Shown here piece by piece: positions 23,154 to 31,535 of a stretch of 64,000 bases of DNA (its first letter is position 1; the number at the start of each line of letters is the position of its first letter). Origin of the DNA: Streptomyces sp. NBC_01353 (GTDB lineage: Bacteria; Actinomycetota; Actinomycetes; Streptomycetales; Streptomycetaceae). Under the pieces are notes generated by a model. It saw only the letters and a list, made by a program, of their open reading frames with translations, had not been told where the DNA came from and did no database searches. The stretch covers positions 3,162,001 through 3,226,000 of the forward strand of contig NZ_CP108352.1 of assembly GCF_036237275.1 (NCBI RefSeq), in the 5' to 3' direction. The position numbers were made by a program, and so were the translations under genes.

Positions 23154-24235
23154 CAGGCAGTGAGCCAGTCGCGGAGCCGGTCCTCGCACTGGACGATCCG
23201 GTCCACGACGACGTGCTCGTCGACCTTGTGGGCGTAGATCGGGTCACCGGGGCCGTAGTTGACCGCGGGGACGCCGAGCGCGCTGAAGCGGGCCACGTCG
23301 GTCCAGCCGAACTTGGGCAGCGCCGCGCCGCCGACCGCCTTCATGAACTCGGCCGCGGCCGGGTGCGAAAGGCCCGGCAGGGCGCCGCCGCTGTGGTCGT
23401 CGATCACGAACTCGGCGACCCCGCAGTCCGCGAAGACCTCGCGGACGTGCGCCTCGGCCTCGGCCTGGGTGAGGTCGGGGGCGTAGCGGTAGTTGACGAC
23501 GACCGTGCAGGCGTCGGGGATGACGTTGTTGGCGACGCCGCCCTCGATCCGTACGGCGTTGAGGCCCTCGTGGTACTCCAGGCCGTCGATGACCGGCTTG
23601 CGGGGCTCGTACGCGGCGAGGCGGGCCAGGATCGGGGCCGCCGCGTGGATGGCGTTGGAGCCCATCCAGGAGCGCGCGGAGTGGGCGCGCTCGCCCTCCG
23701 TACGCAGGAAGACCCGCAGGGTGCCCTGGCAGCCGCCCTCGACCTCGGCGTTCGAGCCCTCCAGGAGGATCGCGAAATCGCCCTCCAGCCAGTCGGGGTG
23801 CGCCTCGGCGACCTTCCCGAGGCCGTTGAGGTGGGCAGCGACCTCTTCGTTGTCGTAGAAGACGAACGTGAGGTCGCGGTTGGGCTCGGGGACGGTGGCG
23901 GCGATCCGGAGCTGGACGGCGACGCCCGACTTCATGTCGGTGGTGCCGCAGCCCCACAGGATGCCGTTCTCGTCGAGGCGCGAGGGCACGTTGCCCGCGA
24001 TCGGGACGGTGTCGATGTGGCCGGCCAGAATGACGCGCTCGGCGTGGCCGAGCCGGGTGCGGGCCACGACGTTGTTGCCGTACCGGTCGACGGTGAGGTG
24101 CGGCAGGGCGCGCAGGGCCTGCTCGATCGCGTCGGCGAGCGGCTTCTCTGTCCCGCTGACGGAGGGGAAGTCGACGAGCGCGGCGGTGAGCGCCGGACCG
24201 TCCAGCGTGAGGTCGAGGGGAGCATTGTCAGCCAT
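23153..24235 (-). CDS. dapE: Succinyl-diaminopimelate desuccinylase
   Basis: This 360-residue M20-family metallopeptidase has the di-zinc ligands His73 and Asp75 (AGHIDTVP), Asp100 (CGTTDMKSG), Glu130/131 (YDNEEVAAH) and a late His (YAHKVDEHV). DapE hydrolyses N-succinyl-LL-diaminopimelate to LL-DAP in the lysine and peptidoglycan pathway. The context supports it: dapC lies 1.8 kb away, in the same neighbourhood as Rv1202. The ATG at 24235 follows a TAGGGT box by 6 nt, so the mRNA is probably leaderless. Confidence 0.93.
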   Translation of the reverse strand: MADNAPLDLTLDGPALTAALVDFPSVSGTEKPLADAIEQALRALPHLTVDRYGNNVVARTRLGHAERVILAGHIDTVPIAGNVPSRLDENGILWGCGTTDMKSGVAVQLRIAATVPEPNRDLTFVFYDNEEVAAHLNGLGKVAEAHPDWLEGDFAILLEGSNAEVEGGCQGTLRVFLRTEGERAHSARSWMGSNAIHAAAPILARLAAYEPRKPVIDGLEYHEGLNAVRIEGGVANNVIPDACTVVVNYRYAPDLTQAEAEAHVREVFADCGVAEFVIDDHSGGALPGLSHPAAAEFMKAVGGAALPKFGWTDVARFSALGVPAVNYGPGDPIYAHKVDEHVVVDRIVQCEDRLRDWLTA

Positions 24236-24241
24236 GTGCCG

Positions 24242-24247
24242 ACCCTA
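24242..24247 (-). promoter_or_regulatory. -10 box (TAGGGT) for leaderless dapE
   Basis: TAGGGT on the minus strand is 6 nt from the dapE ATG. It is nearly back-to-back with the TACGGT box of the divergent gene. Confidence 0.5.
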
Positions 24248-24260
24248 ACCCGGCCTCCAG

Positions 24261-24266
24261 TACGGT
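24261..24266 (+). promoter_or_regulatory. -10 box (TACGGT) for leaderless divergent gene
   Basis: TACGGT ends 7 nt before the GTG at 24274, with no SD. Only 38 nt separate the two divergent start codons. Confidence 0.5.
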
Positions 24267-24273
24267 TGGCCCC

Positions 24274-25215
24274 GTGTCCGAGCGCATCCGACCCTCCCGC
24301 AGCTCCCGAAAAGGCCGTCCTGCCAGGTTCACGGCCGCGTTCGCCGTGCTCCTCGGCCTGGCCGCCTATCTGGCCGTGCACCACGTCACGGGCCCCAAGG
24401 GCGTTCCGGGCTGCACCGTGGGCAGTGGCGAGAACACGTATGAGTTCTCGCCGGAGCAGGCGTCGAACGCCGCCACCATCTCCGCCGTGGGCACCACCCG
24501 CCGGATGCCGGAGCGCGCGGTCACGATCGCACTGGCGACGGCGCTCCAGGAGTCCGCGCTGCGCAACATCCAGCACGGCGACCGGGATTCGCTCGGCCTG
24601 TTCCAGCAGCGTCCGTCCATGGGCTGGGGAACGCCGGAGCAGATCATGGATCCGGTGTACTCCTCGGGGAGGTTCTACGAAGGTCTCGCGAAGGTCCCGG
24701 GCTATTCGCGGCTCCCGCTGACCGTGGCGGCCCAGAAGGTGCAGCGCAGCGGTTTCCCCCAGGCGTACGCGAAGCACGAGCCGGACGCGGCGCTGCTGGC
24801 GGCCGCGCTGACCGGCCGCTCGGGCGCGTCCCTGAACTGCACGACGAGCCCGGCGAAGAACGGGCGACCGGGGGATCCGGCGAAGGTGCGTACGGAGCTG
24901 GTCCGGGCCTTCGGCGAGAAGGCCGCCCCGAAGGCGACGGCCGGCGGCGCGGGCAGCGCGGGACGCTCCGGGGCGAACGTCGGCGGGGCTCCCGCCGTGC
25001 TCTCCGTGCCCGTCCTCGCGACCACCGGCACGGACGCACAGCGGGGCTGGGAGCTCGCCCACTGGGCGGTGGCGCGGGCGGACGGCCTGCGGATCGCGGA
25101 GGTCGCGTACGCGGACAAGGTCTGGCGCGCGGGCGATGCCTCGGGAGCGTGGATGAAGACGGACGGCGACGACGGCGACAGCGGCGGCACGGTTCGCATT
25201 CGACTCGCGCAGTAG
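24274..25215 (+). CDS. Membrane-anchored lysozyme-like protein
   Basis: This 313-residue protein has an N-terminal membrane anchor (~18-38, FTAAFAVLLGLAAYLAVHHV). A helical domain (70-200) with ALATALQESALRNIQHGDRDSLGLFQQRPSMGWGTPEQIMDP follows. The QESAL Glu and the GDRDSLGLFQQRP segment look like the catalytic core of lytic-transglycosylase/lysozyme folds, so a peptidoglycan target is likely. The C-terminal part (235-313) is a separate small domain after an Ala/Gly linker. The substrate and activity are inferred. Confidence 0.7.
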   Translation: MSERIRPSRSSRKGRPARFTAAFAVLLGLAAYLAVHHVTGPKGVPGCTVGSGENTYEFSPEQASNAATISAVGTTRRMPERAVTIALATALQESALRNIQHGDRDSLGLFQQRPSMGWGTPEQIMDPVYSSGRFYEGLAKVPGYSRLPLTVAAQKVQRSGFPQAYAKHEPDAALLAAALTGRSGASLNCTTSPAKNGRPGDPAKVRTELVRAFGEKAAPKATAGGAGSAGRSGANVGGAPAVLSVPVLATTGTDAQRGWELAHWAVARADGLRIAEVAYADKVWRAGDASGAWMKTDGDDGDSGGTVRIRLAQ

Positions 25216-25316
25216 CCGAACACCCCGACCGGGCACCCGTACGGGAAGTCACCCGACCGAGCTATTCGCCGAGTTCTGGGGCACCCACCACCCCGCACCG
25301 CACTCCCTCACGCCCA

Positions 25317-25337
25317 TTCCCTTGCCGGACAAGGGAA
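25317..25337. repeat. Inverted repeat upstream of secreted protein
   Basis: TTCCCTTG-CCGGA-CAAGGGAA is an 8-bp perfect stem with a 5-nt loop, 102 nt after the preceding stop. It is a weak terminator or an operator; the rest of the 285-bp gap shows nothing clear. Confidence 0.5.
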
Positions 25338-25500
25338 GTGACGGTTCAGCCGGCGTTGGATCTTCGGGCGCCTTCGTCCGCTTTCCTCCCACCCGATAAT
25401 GCGATGCATTGCGCAGCCTTTACCTTCGACCGCCGAAACCTCTCCCTCCCCCGCCTCGGTTGTCACGGAGTCAGAACGTCCTCTCCGTCGAAGGAGCACC

Positions 25501-25908
25501 ATGTCCCTCCCCCTGACCCGTCGGATCGCCCGCGCCGCACTCCTCGTGGCGGCCGGAGCAGCCCCCGTGGTCGGTGCGGCCGGGTCCGCGAGCGCCCTGG
25601 ACCACAGCATCGCGCCCACCGGAGCCCTCTCCGGTATCTCCAGCCTGGACGCCGCGGGTGTCGGCAACACCGTCGAGGGCGCCTCGCAGACCGCCACCGG
25701 CGTGGTCGGCGACACCGGCGGCAAGGCCGCCGGCAAGGCCGTCCCGGCCGCGCAGAAGGTCGCGGGCGACACCGCGGGCAACGCGGGCGAGGTCCTCGGC
25801 CAGACCGCCGGCGGGGTCTCCGAGAGCGCCCCGTCGGCGGGCGGCCTCGGCCAGACCCTGCCGACCGGCGGCGTTCCGTCGCTGGGCGGCCTGCCGCTCG
25901 GCGGCTGA
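25501..25908 (+). CDS. Small secreted Ala/Gly-rich protein
   Basis: This 135-residue protein has a clear Sec signal peptide (MSLPLTRRIARAALLVAAGAAPVVGAAGSASA, cleavage near residue 32). The mature part is low in complexity: TATGVVGDTGGKAAGKAVPAAQKVAGDTAGNAGEV, then a Gly/Pro/Leu tail (GGVPSLGGLPLGG). There are no cysteines. Proteins of this kind are common in Streptomyces and are sometimes named ATP-binding without evidence. The frame is open upstream but the ATG at 25501 has GAAGGAG. An 18-bp terminator follows. Confidence 0.8.
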   Translation: MSLPLTRRIARAALLVAAGAAPVVGAAGSASALDHSIAPTGALSGISSLDAAGVGNTVEGASQTATGVVGDTGGKAAGKAVPAAQKVAGDTAGNAGEVLGQTAGGVSESAPSAGGLGQTLPTGGVPSLGGLPLGG

Positions 25909-25936
25909 CCCCGTCCGGTTCTCCGGCACCGGTACG

Positions 25937-25977
25937 GGAGAGGGCCCGGGGAGCGTGATGCTCCCCGGGCCCTCTCC
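25937..25977. terminator. Very strong bidirectional terminator
   Basis: An 18-bp perfect stem (GGAGAGGGCCCGGGGAGC / GCTCCCCGGGCCCTCTCC) with loop GTGAT lies between convergent genes. Confidence 0.95.
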
Positions 25978-25987
25978 ATGTGCGGGA

Positions 25988-27097
25988 TCAGCCCAGGCGC
26001 TTGACCGCCGCCTCGACGCGCTCGTCGGTCGCGGTGAAGGCCACGCGGACGAACCGCTCCCCCGCCACCCCGTAGAAGTCGCCGGGCGCGACCAGGATGC
26101 CCTTCTCGGCGAGGTACGCGACCGTCTCCCAGCACGGCTCGTCGCGGGTGGCCCACAGGTAGAGGCTCGCCTCGCTGTGCTCGATCCGGAAGCCGTGCGC
26201 CTCCAGCGCCGTCCGCAGGGCCGTACGCCGGGCCGCGTACCGCTCCCGCTGCTCGGCCACGTGCGTGTCGTCGCCCAGGGCGGCGACCGTCGCGGCCTGC
26301 ACCGGGGCGGCGGTCATCATGCCGCCGTGCTTGCGGATCTGGAGCAGCTCGCCGAGGACGGCCGCGTCGCCCGCGATGAACGCGGCGCGGTAGCCGGCCA
26401 GGTTGGAGCGCTTGGAGAGCGAGTGGACGGCGACGATCCCCTCGTACGTACCGCCGCAGACGTCCGGGTGCAGGACCGAGACCGGGTCGGCCTCCCAGCC
26501 GAGCTCCAGGTAGCACTCGTCGGAGAAGACGAGGATGCCGTGCTCGCGCGCCCAGGCCACGATCCGGGTCAGCTCGTCCTTGCCGAGGACCTTGCCGGTG
26601 GGGTTCGAGGGTGAGTTGAGCCAGAGCAGCTTGACCGCGCCCGGGTCGAGATCGGCGACCGGGTCGTCGTAGACGACGGGCTCGGCGCCGCAGAGACGCG
26701 CGCCGACCTCGTACGTCGGGTACGCGAGCCGCGGGTACGCGACCTGGTCCCCGGCGCCGAGCCCCAGCTGCGTCGGCAGCCAGGCCACGAGCTCCTTGGA
26801 GCCGACGACCGGCAGCACGTTCGTGTGCGCGAAGCCGACCGCGCCCAGGCGCCGCTCGCACCAGCCCGTCAGCGCGTCCCGCAGCTCGGTGGTGCCCCAC
26901 ACCGTGGGATAGCCCGGCGAGTCGGCCGCCGCGACCAGCGCCCGCTGGATCAGCTCCGGCACCGGGTCGACGGGCGTGCCCACGGACAGGTCCACGATGC
27001 CGTCCGGGTGGGCGGCCGCCGTCTTCTTGTACGGCTCCAGCTTGTCCCAGGGGAAGACGGGCAGGCGCGAAGAGACTGCGCTCACGAGTTGGCTCAC
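25988..27097 (-). CDS. dapC: N-succinyldiaminopimelate aminotransferase
   Basis: This 369-residue class I/II PLP aminotransferase has Asn165 in NSPSNPTG, the FSDECYLELGW segment, and the Schiff-base lysine Lys229 in SLSKRSNLAGYR. A conserved Arg lies in GERFVRVAFT. It makes the succinyl-DAP precursor that DapE later hydrolyses. The ferredoxin gene directly upstream is the usual actinobacterial arrangement (fdxC-Rv1178). Two GTG starts (27097, 27085) are possible; neither has ideal SD spacing. Confidence 0.9.
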   Translation of the reverse strand: MSQLVSAVSSRLPVFPWDKLEPYKKTAAAHPDGIVDLSVGTPVDPVPELIQRALVAAADSPGYPTVWGTTELRDALTGWCERRLGAVGFAHTNVLPVVGSKELVAWLPTQLGLGAGDQVAYPRLAYPTYEVGARLCGAEPVVYDDPVADLDPGAVKLLWLNSPSNPTGKVLGKDELTRIVAWAREHGILVFSDECYLELGWEADPVSVLHPDVCGGTYEGIVAVHSLSKRSNLAGYRAAFIAGDAAVLGELLQIRKHGGMMTAAPVQAATVAALGDDTHVAEQRERYAARRTALRTALEAHGFRIEHSEASLYLWATRDEPCWETVAYLAEKGILVAPGDFYGVAGERFVRVAFTATDERVEAAVKRLG

Positions 27098-27151
27098 TTC
27101 CTCGTACGTACGGGGTGACGCGTCGGGAGGGATGACGTGTCGGGAAACGCG

Positions 27152-27188
27152 TCGGTCCCGTACAGCGGGCGAGGCCGTACGGGACCGA
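27152..27188 (-). terminator. Hairpin between fdxA and dapC
   Basis: A 12-bp perfect stem (TCGGTCCCGTAC / GTACGGGACCGA) with a 13-nt loop lies 11 nt after the fdxA stop. It would separate or attenuate dapC from fdxA. Confidence 0.75.
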
Positions 27189-27198
27189 GGGCGGATGA

Positions 27199-27519
27199 TC
27201 AGCCGTTCTGCGGCGGCAGGGCGGCGATGAAGGGGTGGTCGCGCTCGATCAGGCCGAGCTTGGAGGCACCACCGGGAGAACCGAGCTCGTCAAAGAACTC
27301 GACGTTCGCCTTGTAGTAGTCCTTCCACTCCTCCGGGGTGTCGTCCTCGTAGAAGATGGCCTCGACCGGGCAGACCGGCTCACAAGCACCACAGTCGACG
27401 CATTCGTCCGGGTGGATGTACAAGGACCGGGAGCCCTCGTAGATGCAGTCGACGGGGCACTCCTCGATGCAAGCCTTGTCCTTGACGTCGACACAAGGCT
27501 GCGCGATGACGTAGGTCAC
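27199..27519 (-). CDS. fdxA: 7Fe ferredoxin
   Basis: This 106-residue seven-iron ferredoxin has QPCVDVKDKACIEECPVDCIYEG (Cys9, 17, 21, 25) and DECVDCGACEPVCPVEAIF (Cys40, 43, 46, 50), which bind one [3Fe-4S] and one [4Fe-4S] cluster. It carries electrons in the cytoplasm, for example to cytochromes P450. The GTG at 27519 has an AGGAGG 10 nt upstream; the longer open frame further upstream is ignored because family members start at VTYVIAQPC. It diverges from the acetyltransferase gene. Confidence 0.95.
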   Translation of the reverse strand: MTYVIAQPCVDVKDKACIEECPVDCIYEGSRSLYIHPDECVDCGACEPVCPVEAIFYEDDTPEEWKDYYKANVEFFDELGSPGGASKLGLIERDHPFIAALPPQNG

Positions 27520-27631
27520 GCTGTCGTTCCTCCTCGGTAGGGCTGGTCTGCGCGGGAGCGCGGCGTCGTCGATGCCCGCCTCTAGTATCTCCGTTCTTGG
27601 GGACGATCCGAACAGGAGGGGCGGAGAAGCT

Positions 27632-28633
27632 GTGGAATTCACCGCTGGAGGGCGCCTTGAGGTGCGCATTACCCGCACTGACGTGGGAAAACGTGTCTCA
27701 GTTCGGTACGTGACAGACTCGGGCGCCCCGGGTGAGCGCTTCACCGACGCGGTCGGCGTTCTCACATCATGGGACGCGGGTGTGCTGCTGATCACACGCA
27801 GGACGGGTGAGACTGTCCGGATCGCGGAATCCATGCTGGTCGCGGGCAAGGTGGTCCCCGCCGCCCCGGCCCGCCGACGCGGTCCCGCGGCCTCCTTCGA
27901 GGAGCTGGCGCGAGTGCTGGCGCGGGGGTGGGAACCGGTGGAGAGCGAGCCGCTCGGCGAGTGGACCCTGCGGGCCGCCGCCGGATTCACTCGACGGGCC
28001 AATTCGGCGCTGCCGCTCGGCGATCCGGGCCTGCCCCTCGACGAGGCGCTGGAGCGGGTACGCGACTGGTACGCGCGCCGCGACCTCCCGGCGTACATCC
28101 AGACGGCGACCGGCGCCGAGGGCACACAGGAGCTGCTCTGCGCGGAGCTGGAACGGCGCGGCTGGCACTCGGAGGTCTCGGCGGAGGTACGGACCGGGGG
28201 GCTGGCACCGATCGGGGACCTGGACGCGGACGTGTCCTCCGTACTCCTCTCCCGGTCCCTGGACGCCTCCTGGCTCGGGCGCTACAACCGGTCCGGCGAG
28301 CCCGGCCCGCACGTGCTGAAGGTGCTGACCGGCGGTCCGAGTGTGTGGTTCGCGTCCGTACCGGGCACGGGAGACATACCGGCCGCGATCGGACGCTGCG
28401 TGGTGGACGGTCGCTGGGCCGGATTCATGGCGGTGGAGGTCGACCCCGCGTACCGGCGTCAGGGCCTGGCCACAGCCGTCATGACGGCGCTCGCCCGGCA
28501 GGCCCTCGACGAGGGCGCGTCGGCGGCCTGGCTCCAGGTGGAGAAGGAGAACGACGGGGCGCGGGCGCTGTACGAGGGCATGGGCTTCGCGGTCCATCAC
28601 CACTACCACCACTACCGAGCGGCGGAGGCGTGA
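27632..28633 (+). CDS. GNAT acetyltransferase with N-terminal SH3-like domain
   Basis: This is a 333-residue protein. The N-terminal part (1-80) is an all-beta region (EVRITRTDVGKRVSVRYVTDSG, VLLITRRTGETVRIAESMLVAGKVVP). The C-terminal GNAT domain carries the acetyl-CoA loop in VDPAYRRQGLATAVMTALARQAL and the ending ENDGARALYEGMGFAVHHHYHHYRAAEA. The substrate is unknown. The GTG at 27632 has GGAG 6 nt upstream. The stop overlaps the next start (GTGA), so it is coupled to the SirB1-like gene. Confidence 0.87.
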   Translation: MEFTAGGRLEVRITRTDVGKRVSVRYVTDSGAPGERFTDAVGVLTSWDAGVLLITRRTGETVRIAESMLVAGKVVPAAPARRRGPAASFEELARVLARGWEPVESEPLGEWTLRAAAGFTRRANSALPLGDPGLPLDEALERVRDWYARRDLPAYIQTATGAEGTQELLCAELERRGWHSEVSAEVRTGGLAPIGDLDADVSSVLLSRSLDASWLGRYNRSGEPGPHVLKVLTGGPSVWFASVPGTGDIPAAIGRCVVDGRWAGFMAVEVDPAYRRQGLATAVMTALARQALDEGASAAWLQVEKENDGARALYEGMGFAVHHHYHHYRAAEA

Positions 28634-29466
28634 GCGAGGTGACCGACGTGACCGACTGGCGGCGGGAGTTCGCACAGGAGGCCCGTGCACGGCGCCCTGA
28701 TCTCGCGCGGCTCTGTCTGCTGATCGGCGCGGAGGCGGACCCGGCGGTCGCGGAGGCCGACCTCGACGCGGCGGAGATCGAGCTGGACCGGCTGGCCGGC
28801 GAGCTGCCGTACGGCATGCGCGACCCGGAGGAGTGGGTGGCGGCGCTCGCCCGGCTGCTGGGCGGCCGGTACGGCTTCCAGGGCGTCCCGGCCGACTACC
28901 AGCGCCTGGAGTCCTCACTGCTCCACGAGGTCCTCAAGCGGAGGCGGGGCCTGCCGATCCTGCTGTCGGTGGTCTGGATGGAGGTCGCGCGCAGAGCGGG
29001 TGCGCCGGTGTACGGGCTCGGCCTGCCGGGCCACTTCGTCGTCGGCTTCGGCGACCCGTCGGCCCAGGTCCTGGCGGACCCCTTCGCGGGCGGCCGGGCG
29101 ATGACGGGCATCGACGCGGAGCTTCTGGTGGCGGGCGCGACGGGCGAACCCCTGGAACCGTCGATGCTGCGCCCCGCGAACCCGCTGGAGACCGTTCTCC
29201 GCATCCTCAACAACATCCGCGCCTGGGCCACACCCCGCCCGGAACGCTCGGCCGTCGCACTGTGGGCCGTGGAACTCTCCCTGCTCCTCCCCTCCCACCC
29301 GGCCCGCCTCCGCTACGAACACGCGGAGCTGCTGGTCCAGCGCGGCGAGTTCCTCGCGGGCGCGGCGGAGATGGAGGCGTACGCCTCGGTCGTGGACGCG
29401 GTGGAACCGAGCGCGGCGGCGTCGATCAGGAACAGGGCGCAGGCGGCGCGGGCGCTGCTGAACTGA
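28630..29466 (+). CDS. SirB1 N-domain (transglutaminase-like) protein
   Basis: This 278-residue protein has EVLKRRRGLPILLSVVWMEVARRAGAPVYGLGLPGHFVVGF, the core of the SirB1/transglutaminase-like family. The catalytic-type Cys of true transglutaminases is not present in this segment (ILLSVVWME), as is normal for the family. A C-terminal helical TPR-like region follows (RYEHAELLVQRGEFLAGAAEMEAYASV). The function is unknown. The GTG at 28630 overlaps the GNAT stop; two further in-frame GTGs (28639, 28648) are alternatives. Confidence 0.85.
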   Translation: MSEVTDVTDWRREFAQEARARRPDLARLCLLIGAEADPAVAEADLDAAEIELDRLAGELPYGMRDPEEWVAALARLLGGRYGFQGVPADYQRLESSLLHEVLKRRRGLPILLSVVWMEVARRAGAPVYGLGLPGHFVVGFGDPSAQVLADPFAGGRAMTGIDAELLVAGATGEPLEPSMLRPANPLETVLRILNNIRAWATPRPERSAVALWAVELSLLLPSHPARLRYEHAELLVQRGEFLAGAAEMEAYASVVDAVEPSAAASIRNRAQAARALLN

Positions 29467-29556
29467 TCGAGCCGGCCATGCCAAGGACCAGCACCCCGGA
29501 GGGTGCGGTCACCGCTCCGAGCGCGACGTACGTCCGCGGGGTCCCGATGCTCTCGA

Positions 29557-30459
29557 TCATGTCCCGATTGAACCGCGCCGCACCGACAGCGCTCGCAGGA
29601 ACCAGTCGAGGACGGGGGTGGGGGGCTCCGGGGGCGGCCAGCCGTTGATCACGGAGAGGAGGTGGAGATAGCGGGCCCGACGCGGGTCTGCCACCGCCTC
29701 CAGGTACGAGCGGAGGTCGTCGGGGCAGGCGGGGTGGGCGGTGACGTGCTCGGCGATCGCGCGCGCCCCGCGTGAGGACGGGTCGAGGGAGGGGTCGGCC
29801 GTTTCGCGGACGACGGCGACGATGTCGGGACGAGGGGGCTTGCCGTCACCGTCCCGCGTGGCGGCGAACCGCTCGGCCGTCCGCCGGGCGCCGGCCACGA
29901 ACTCCGGGTCCTGCGTCAGCTCGGCGAGCTCCACCCAGGCGGCGACCTGGGCGTCGTCGGGGTCGTCGGTCAGTTGGGGTGTCATCGAGCGGACGATCCC
30001 CGTGAACGCGGGGTCCTCGGTGAGGCCGCCGTAGGCGGCGTCGAGGAAGGCGCCGACCAGACGGCCGCGTTCGACGGCGGAGAGCTTTGCCAGCTTGTGC
30101 ATGAGATCCAGTTCCTCCGGGGTGGACCCGCGCCTGGCCACCGCCGTCAGCACCGCGCGCCGCAGGCGCAGCGTGCGGATCTGCAGGTCCAGCGCGTCGG
30201 CATGCGCGGCAGCGACCTCGGCGAGGGACGCCTCCCGTTCGACGACCTTCCGCACGGTGGGCAGGTCGAGCCCGAGGTCGCGCAGGGTACGAACGAGTTC
30301 GATACGAGCGACGGCGTCGACACCGAAGCGGCGGTGACCGGCGGGACTGCGGTCGAAGGGCGGGACGACCCCCTCGTCGGCATAGAACCGAACGGTCTTG
30401 ACCGTGGTCCGGGTCAGCCGCGCGAGTTCCCCGACCGAGTAGAACGTCTCCCCATCCAT
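29557..30459 (-). CDS. MerR-family transcriptional regulator
   Basis: This 300-residue regulator has the N-terminal winged helix FYSVGELARLTRTTVKTVRFYADEGVVPPFDRSPAGHRRFG (residues 6-46). The dimerisation helix follows (ARIELVRTLRDLGLDLPTVRKVV). The long C-terminal domain (110-300) is helical and has no cysteines suited to metal sensing, so a small organic ligand is more likely. The ATG at 30459 is chosen because it precedes the conserved helix-turn-helix by five residues. No target promoter is obvious. Confidence 0.88.
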   Translation of the reverse strand: MDGETFYSVGELARLTRTTVKTVRFYADEGVVPPFDRSPAGHRRFGVDAVARIELVRTLRDLGLDLPTVRKVVEREASLAEVAAAHADALDLQIRTLRLRRAVLTAVARRGSTPEELDLMHKLAKLSAVERGRLVGAFLDAAYGGLTEDPAFTGIVRSMTPQLTDDPDDAQVAAWVELAELTQDPEFVAGARRTAERFAATRDGDGKPPRPDIVAVVRETADPSLDPSSRGARAIAEHVTAHPACPDDLRSYLEAVADPRRARYLHLLSVINGWPPPEPPTPVLDWFLRALSVRRGSIGT

Positions 30460-30555
30460 GGACCCCACTCTGGGGCCTCCCCTTGGGGGAGGGGCAAGGC
30501 GGCCGGGGCCGCCGACGTCGCGAACGGGGCCAGGACCAGCGGGCCGCTGGGAGCA

Positions 30556-31164
30556 TCAGACGCTCGGGACGCCCCCCGCGTCGGGGCAGCCCATGGCGAG
30601 GGCGAGGCGGTGCGACAGGTCCTGGAGGACGCGGATGTTCGCCTCCTTGGGGCTCTTCTCCCGCGGGCGTGATCCGTAGGCCAACTCCGCGTGGACGATG
30701 GGCCTGCCGACGCCCTTCACCTCGCAGGCGAACCACAGGTCGGCGTCCCCGTCGCCGCCTTCCGCCAGCAGACCGACGGGAAGGCGCGCGGCCGCGACCA
30801 CCTTGGGCTGCGGCGCGGGTACCCGGTCGACGTCCTCGAACAGCACCGTCATCCTCGACGGGCTCTCATCGGGGTCCGCCACATCCGGCTCGATCACGCA
30901 GTCGGTCCGCATCCCGCCGCCGTCGAGCTCCGGGTCGTGCAGCAGTTCCTTCAGTGAGTCGGCGATCCCGTACGAGCGGTACTCGAACCGCTTCGTCTCC
31001 GAGATCTGCTCCAACGCCTTCGCCGCCTTCGGCGACAGGCCCCCGCAGACCTCCGTCGCCGGCACGGTCGGCTTGGCGGCCGGCTCGCCACCCCCACACG
31101 CCACGAGTGTCATCGCCAGGCCCAAGCCACCCACGGCCCGCCACGCCCCGGCCCTCGTCGTCAT
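30556..31164 (-). CDS. Lipoprotein, hypothetical
   Basis: This 202-residue lipoprotein starts at ATG 31164 (GAGGGG 11 nt upstream). The signal is MTTRAGAWRAVGGLGLAMTLVAC with lipobox LVAC (Cys23), followed by GGGEPAAKPTVPATEVCGGLS. The mature domain has three further cysteines, including TDCVIEPD, WFACEVKG and AMGCPDAGG. The layout is reminiscent of DUF3558-type actinobacterial lipoproteins but the match is weak. The frame stays open to 31422, but that segment lacks the usual third-position GC. Confidence 0.75.
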   Translation of the reverse strand: MTTRAGAWRAVGGLGLAMTLVACGGGEPAAKPTVPATEVCGGLSPKAAKALEQISETKRFEYRSYGIADSLKELLHDPELDGGGMRTDCVIEPDVADPDESPSRMTVLFEDVDRVPAPQPKVVAAARLPVGLLAEGGDGDADLWFACEVKGVGRPIVHAELAYGSRPREKSPKEANIRVLQDLSHRLALAMGCPDAGGVPSV

Positions 31165-31465
31165 CCCCGTCATCCCCTCGGGTCCGGGGTGACGCGGGTG
31201 ATCGCGTCCGCGCCGTCGTTGTACCTGCCCTCGAGGCTCCGCCGCGACGGTCCGCCCGCCCGCCCATTCCTCGGCGAACGTCACGCTTACCCTCATTTGA
31301 ACCGACTTTCCGCATTCACCCAAGCAAGTTTCAGCACCCCAGGAGCCCTTGGGATCGTAGTCGCGCAGATCGTCAACAACGCTGTCGTGCTTGAGGTATT
31401 CGCATTCCACCGCCATCTTCACAGGCCACGCACGGGAGGTTCACGGTCGCAACTCACCGGGAAAC
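31165..31465. other. Intergenic region, AT-richer, probably non-coding
   Basis: The minus-strand frame of the lipoprotein is open to 31422, but codons between 31300 and 31422 use G/C at the third position in only ~60% of cases against ~90% elsewhere. No SD is seen, so it is probably not translated. I see no clear promoter. Confidence 0.5.
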
Positions 31466-31503
31466 GGAAGAGCCCCACCCGGCGTGCCGGGTGGGGCTCT
31501 TCC
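31466..31503. terminator. Strong terminator after peptidoglycan-binding gene
   Basis: GGAAGAGCCCCACCCGGC and GCCGGGTGGGGCTCTTCC pair perfectly over 18 bp with only GT between them (effectively 16 bp with a 6-nt loop). It lies 32 nt downstream of the stop at 31536. Confidence 0.95.
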
Positions 31504-31535
31504 ATTGGTGACCGACTCGCGAGCCGTACGGAGCG

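Noticed and set aside
31174..31422. N-terminal extension of the lipoprotein (EYLKHDSVVDDLRDYDPKG...)
   Set aside because: Third-position GC drops to ~60%, there is no SD at the upstream start, and it would place the lipobox inside the protein; ATG 31164 is better.
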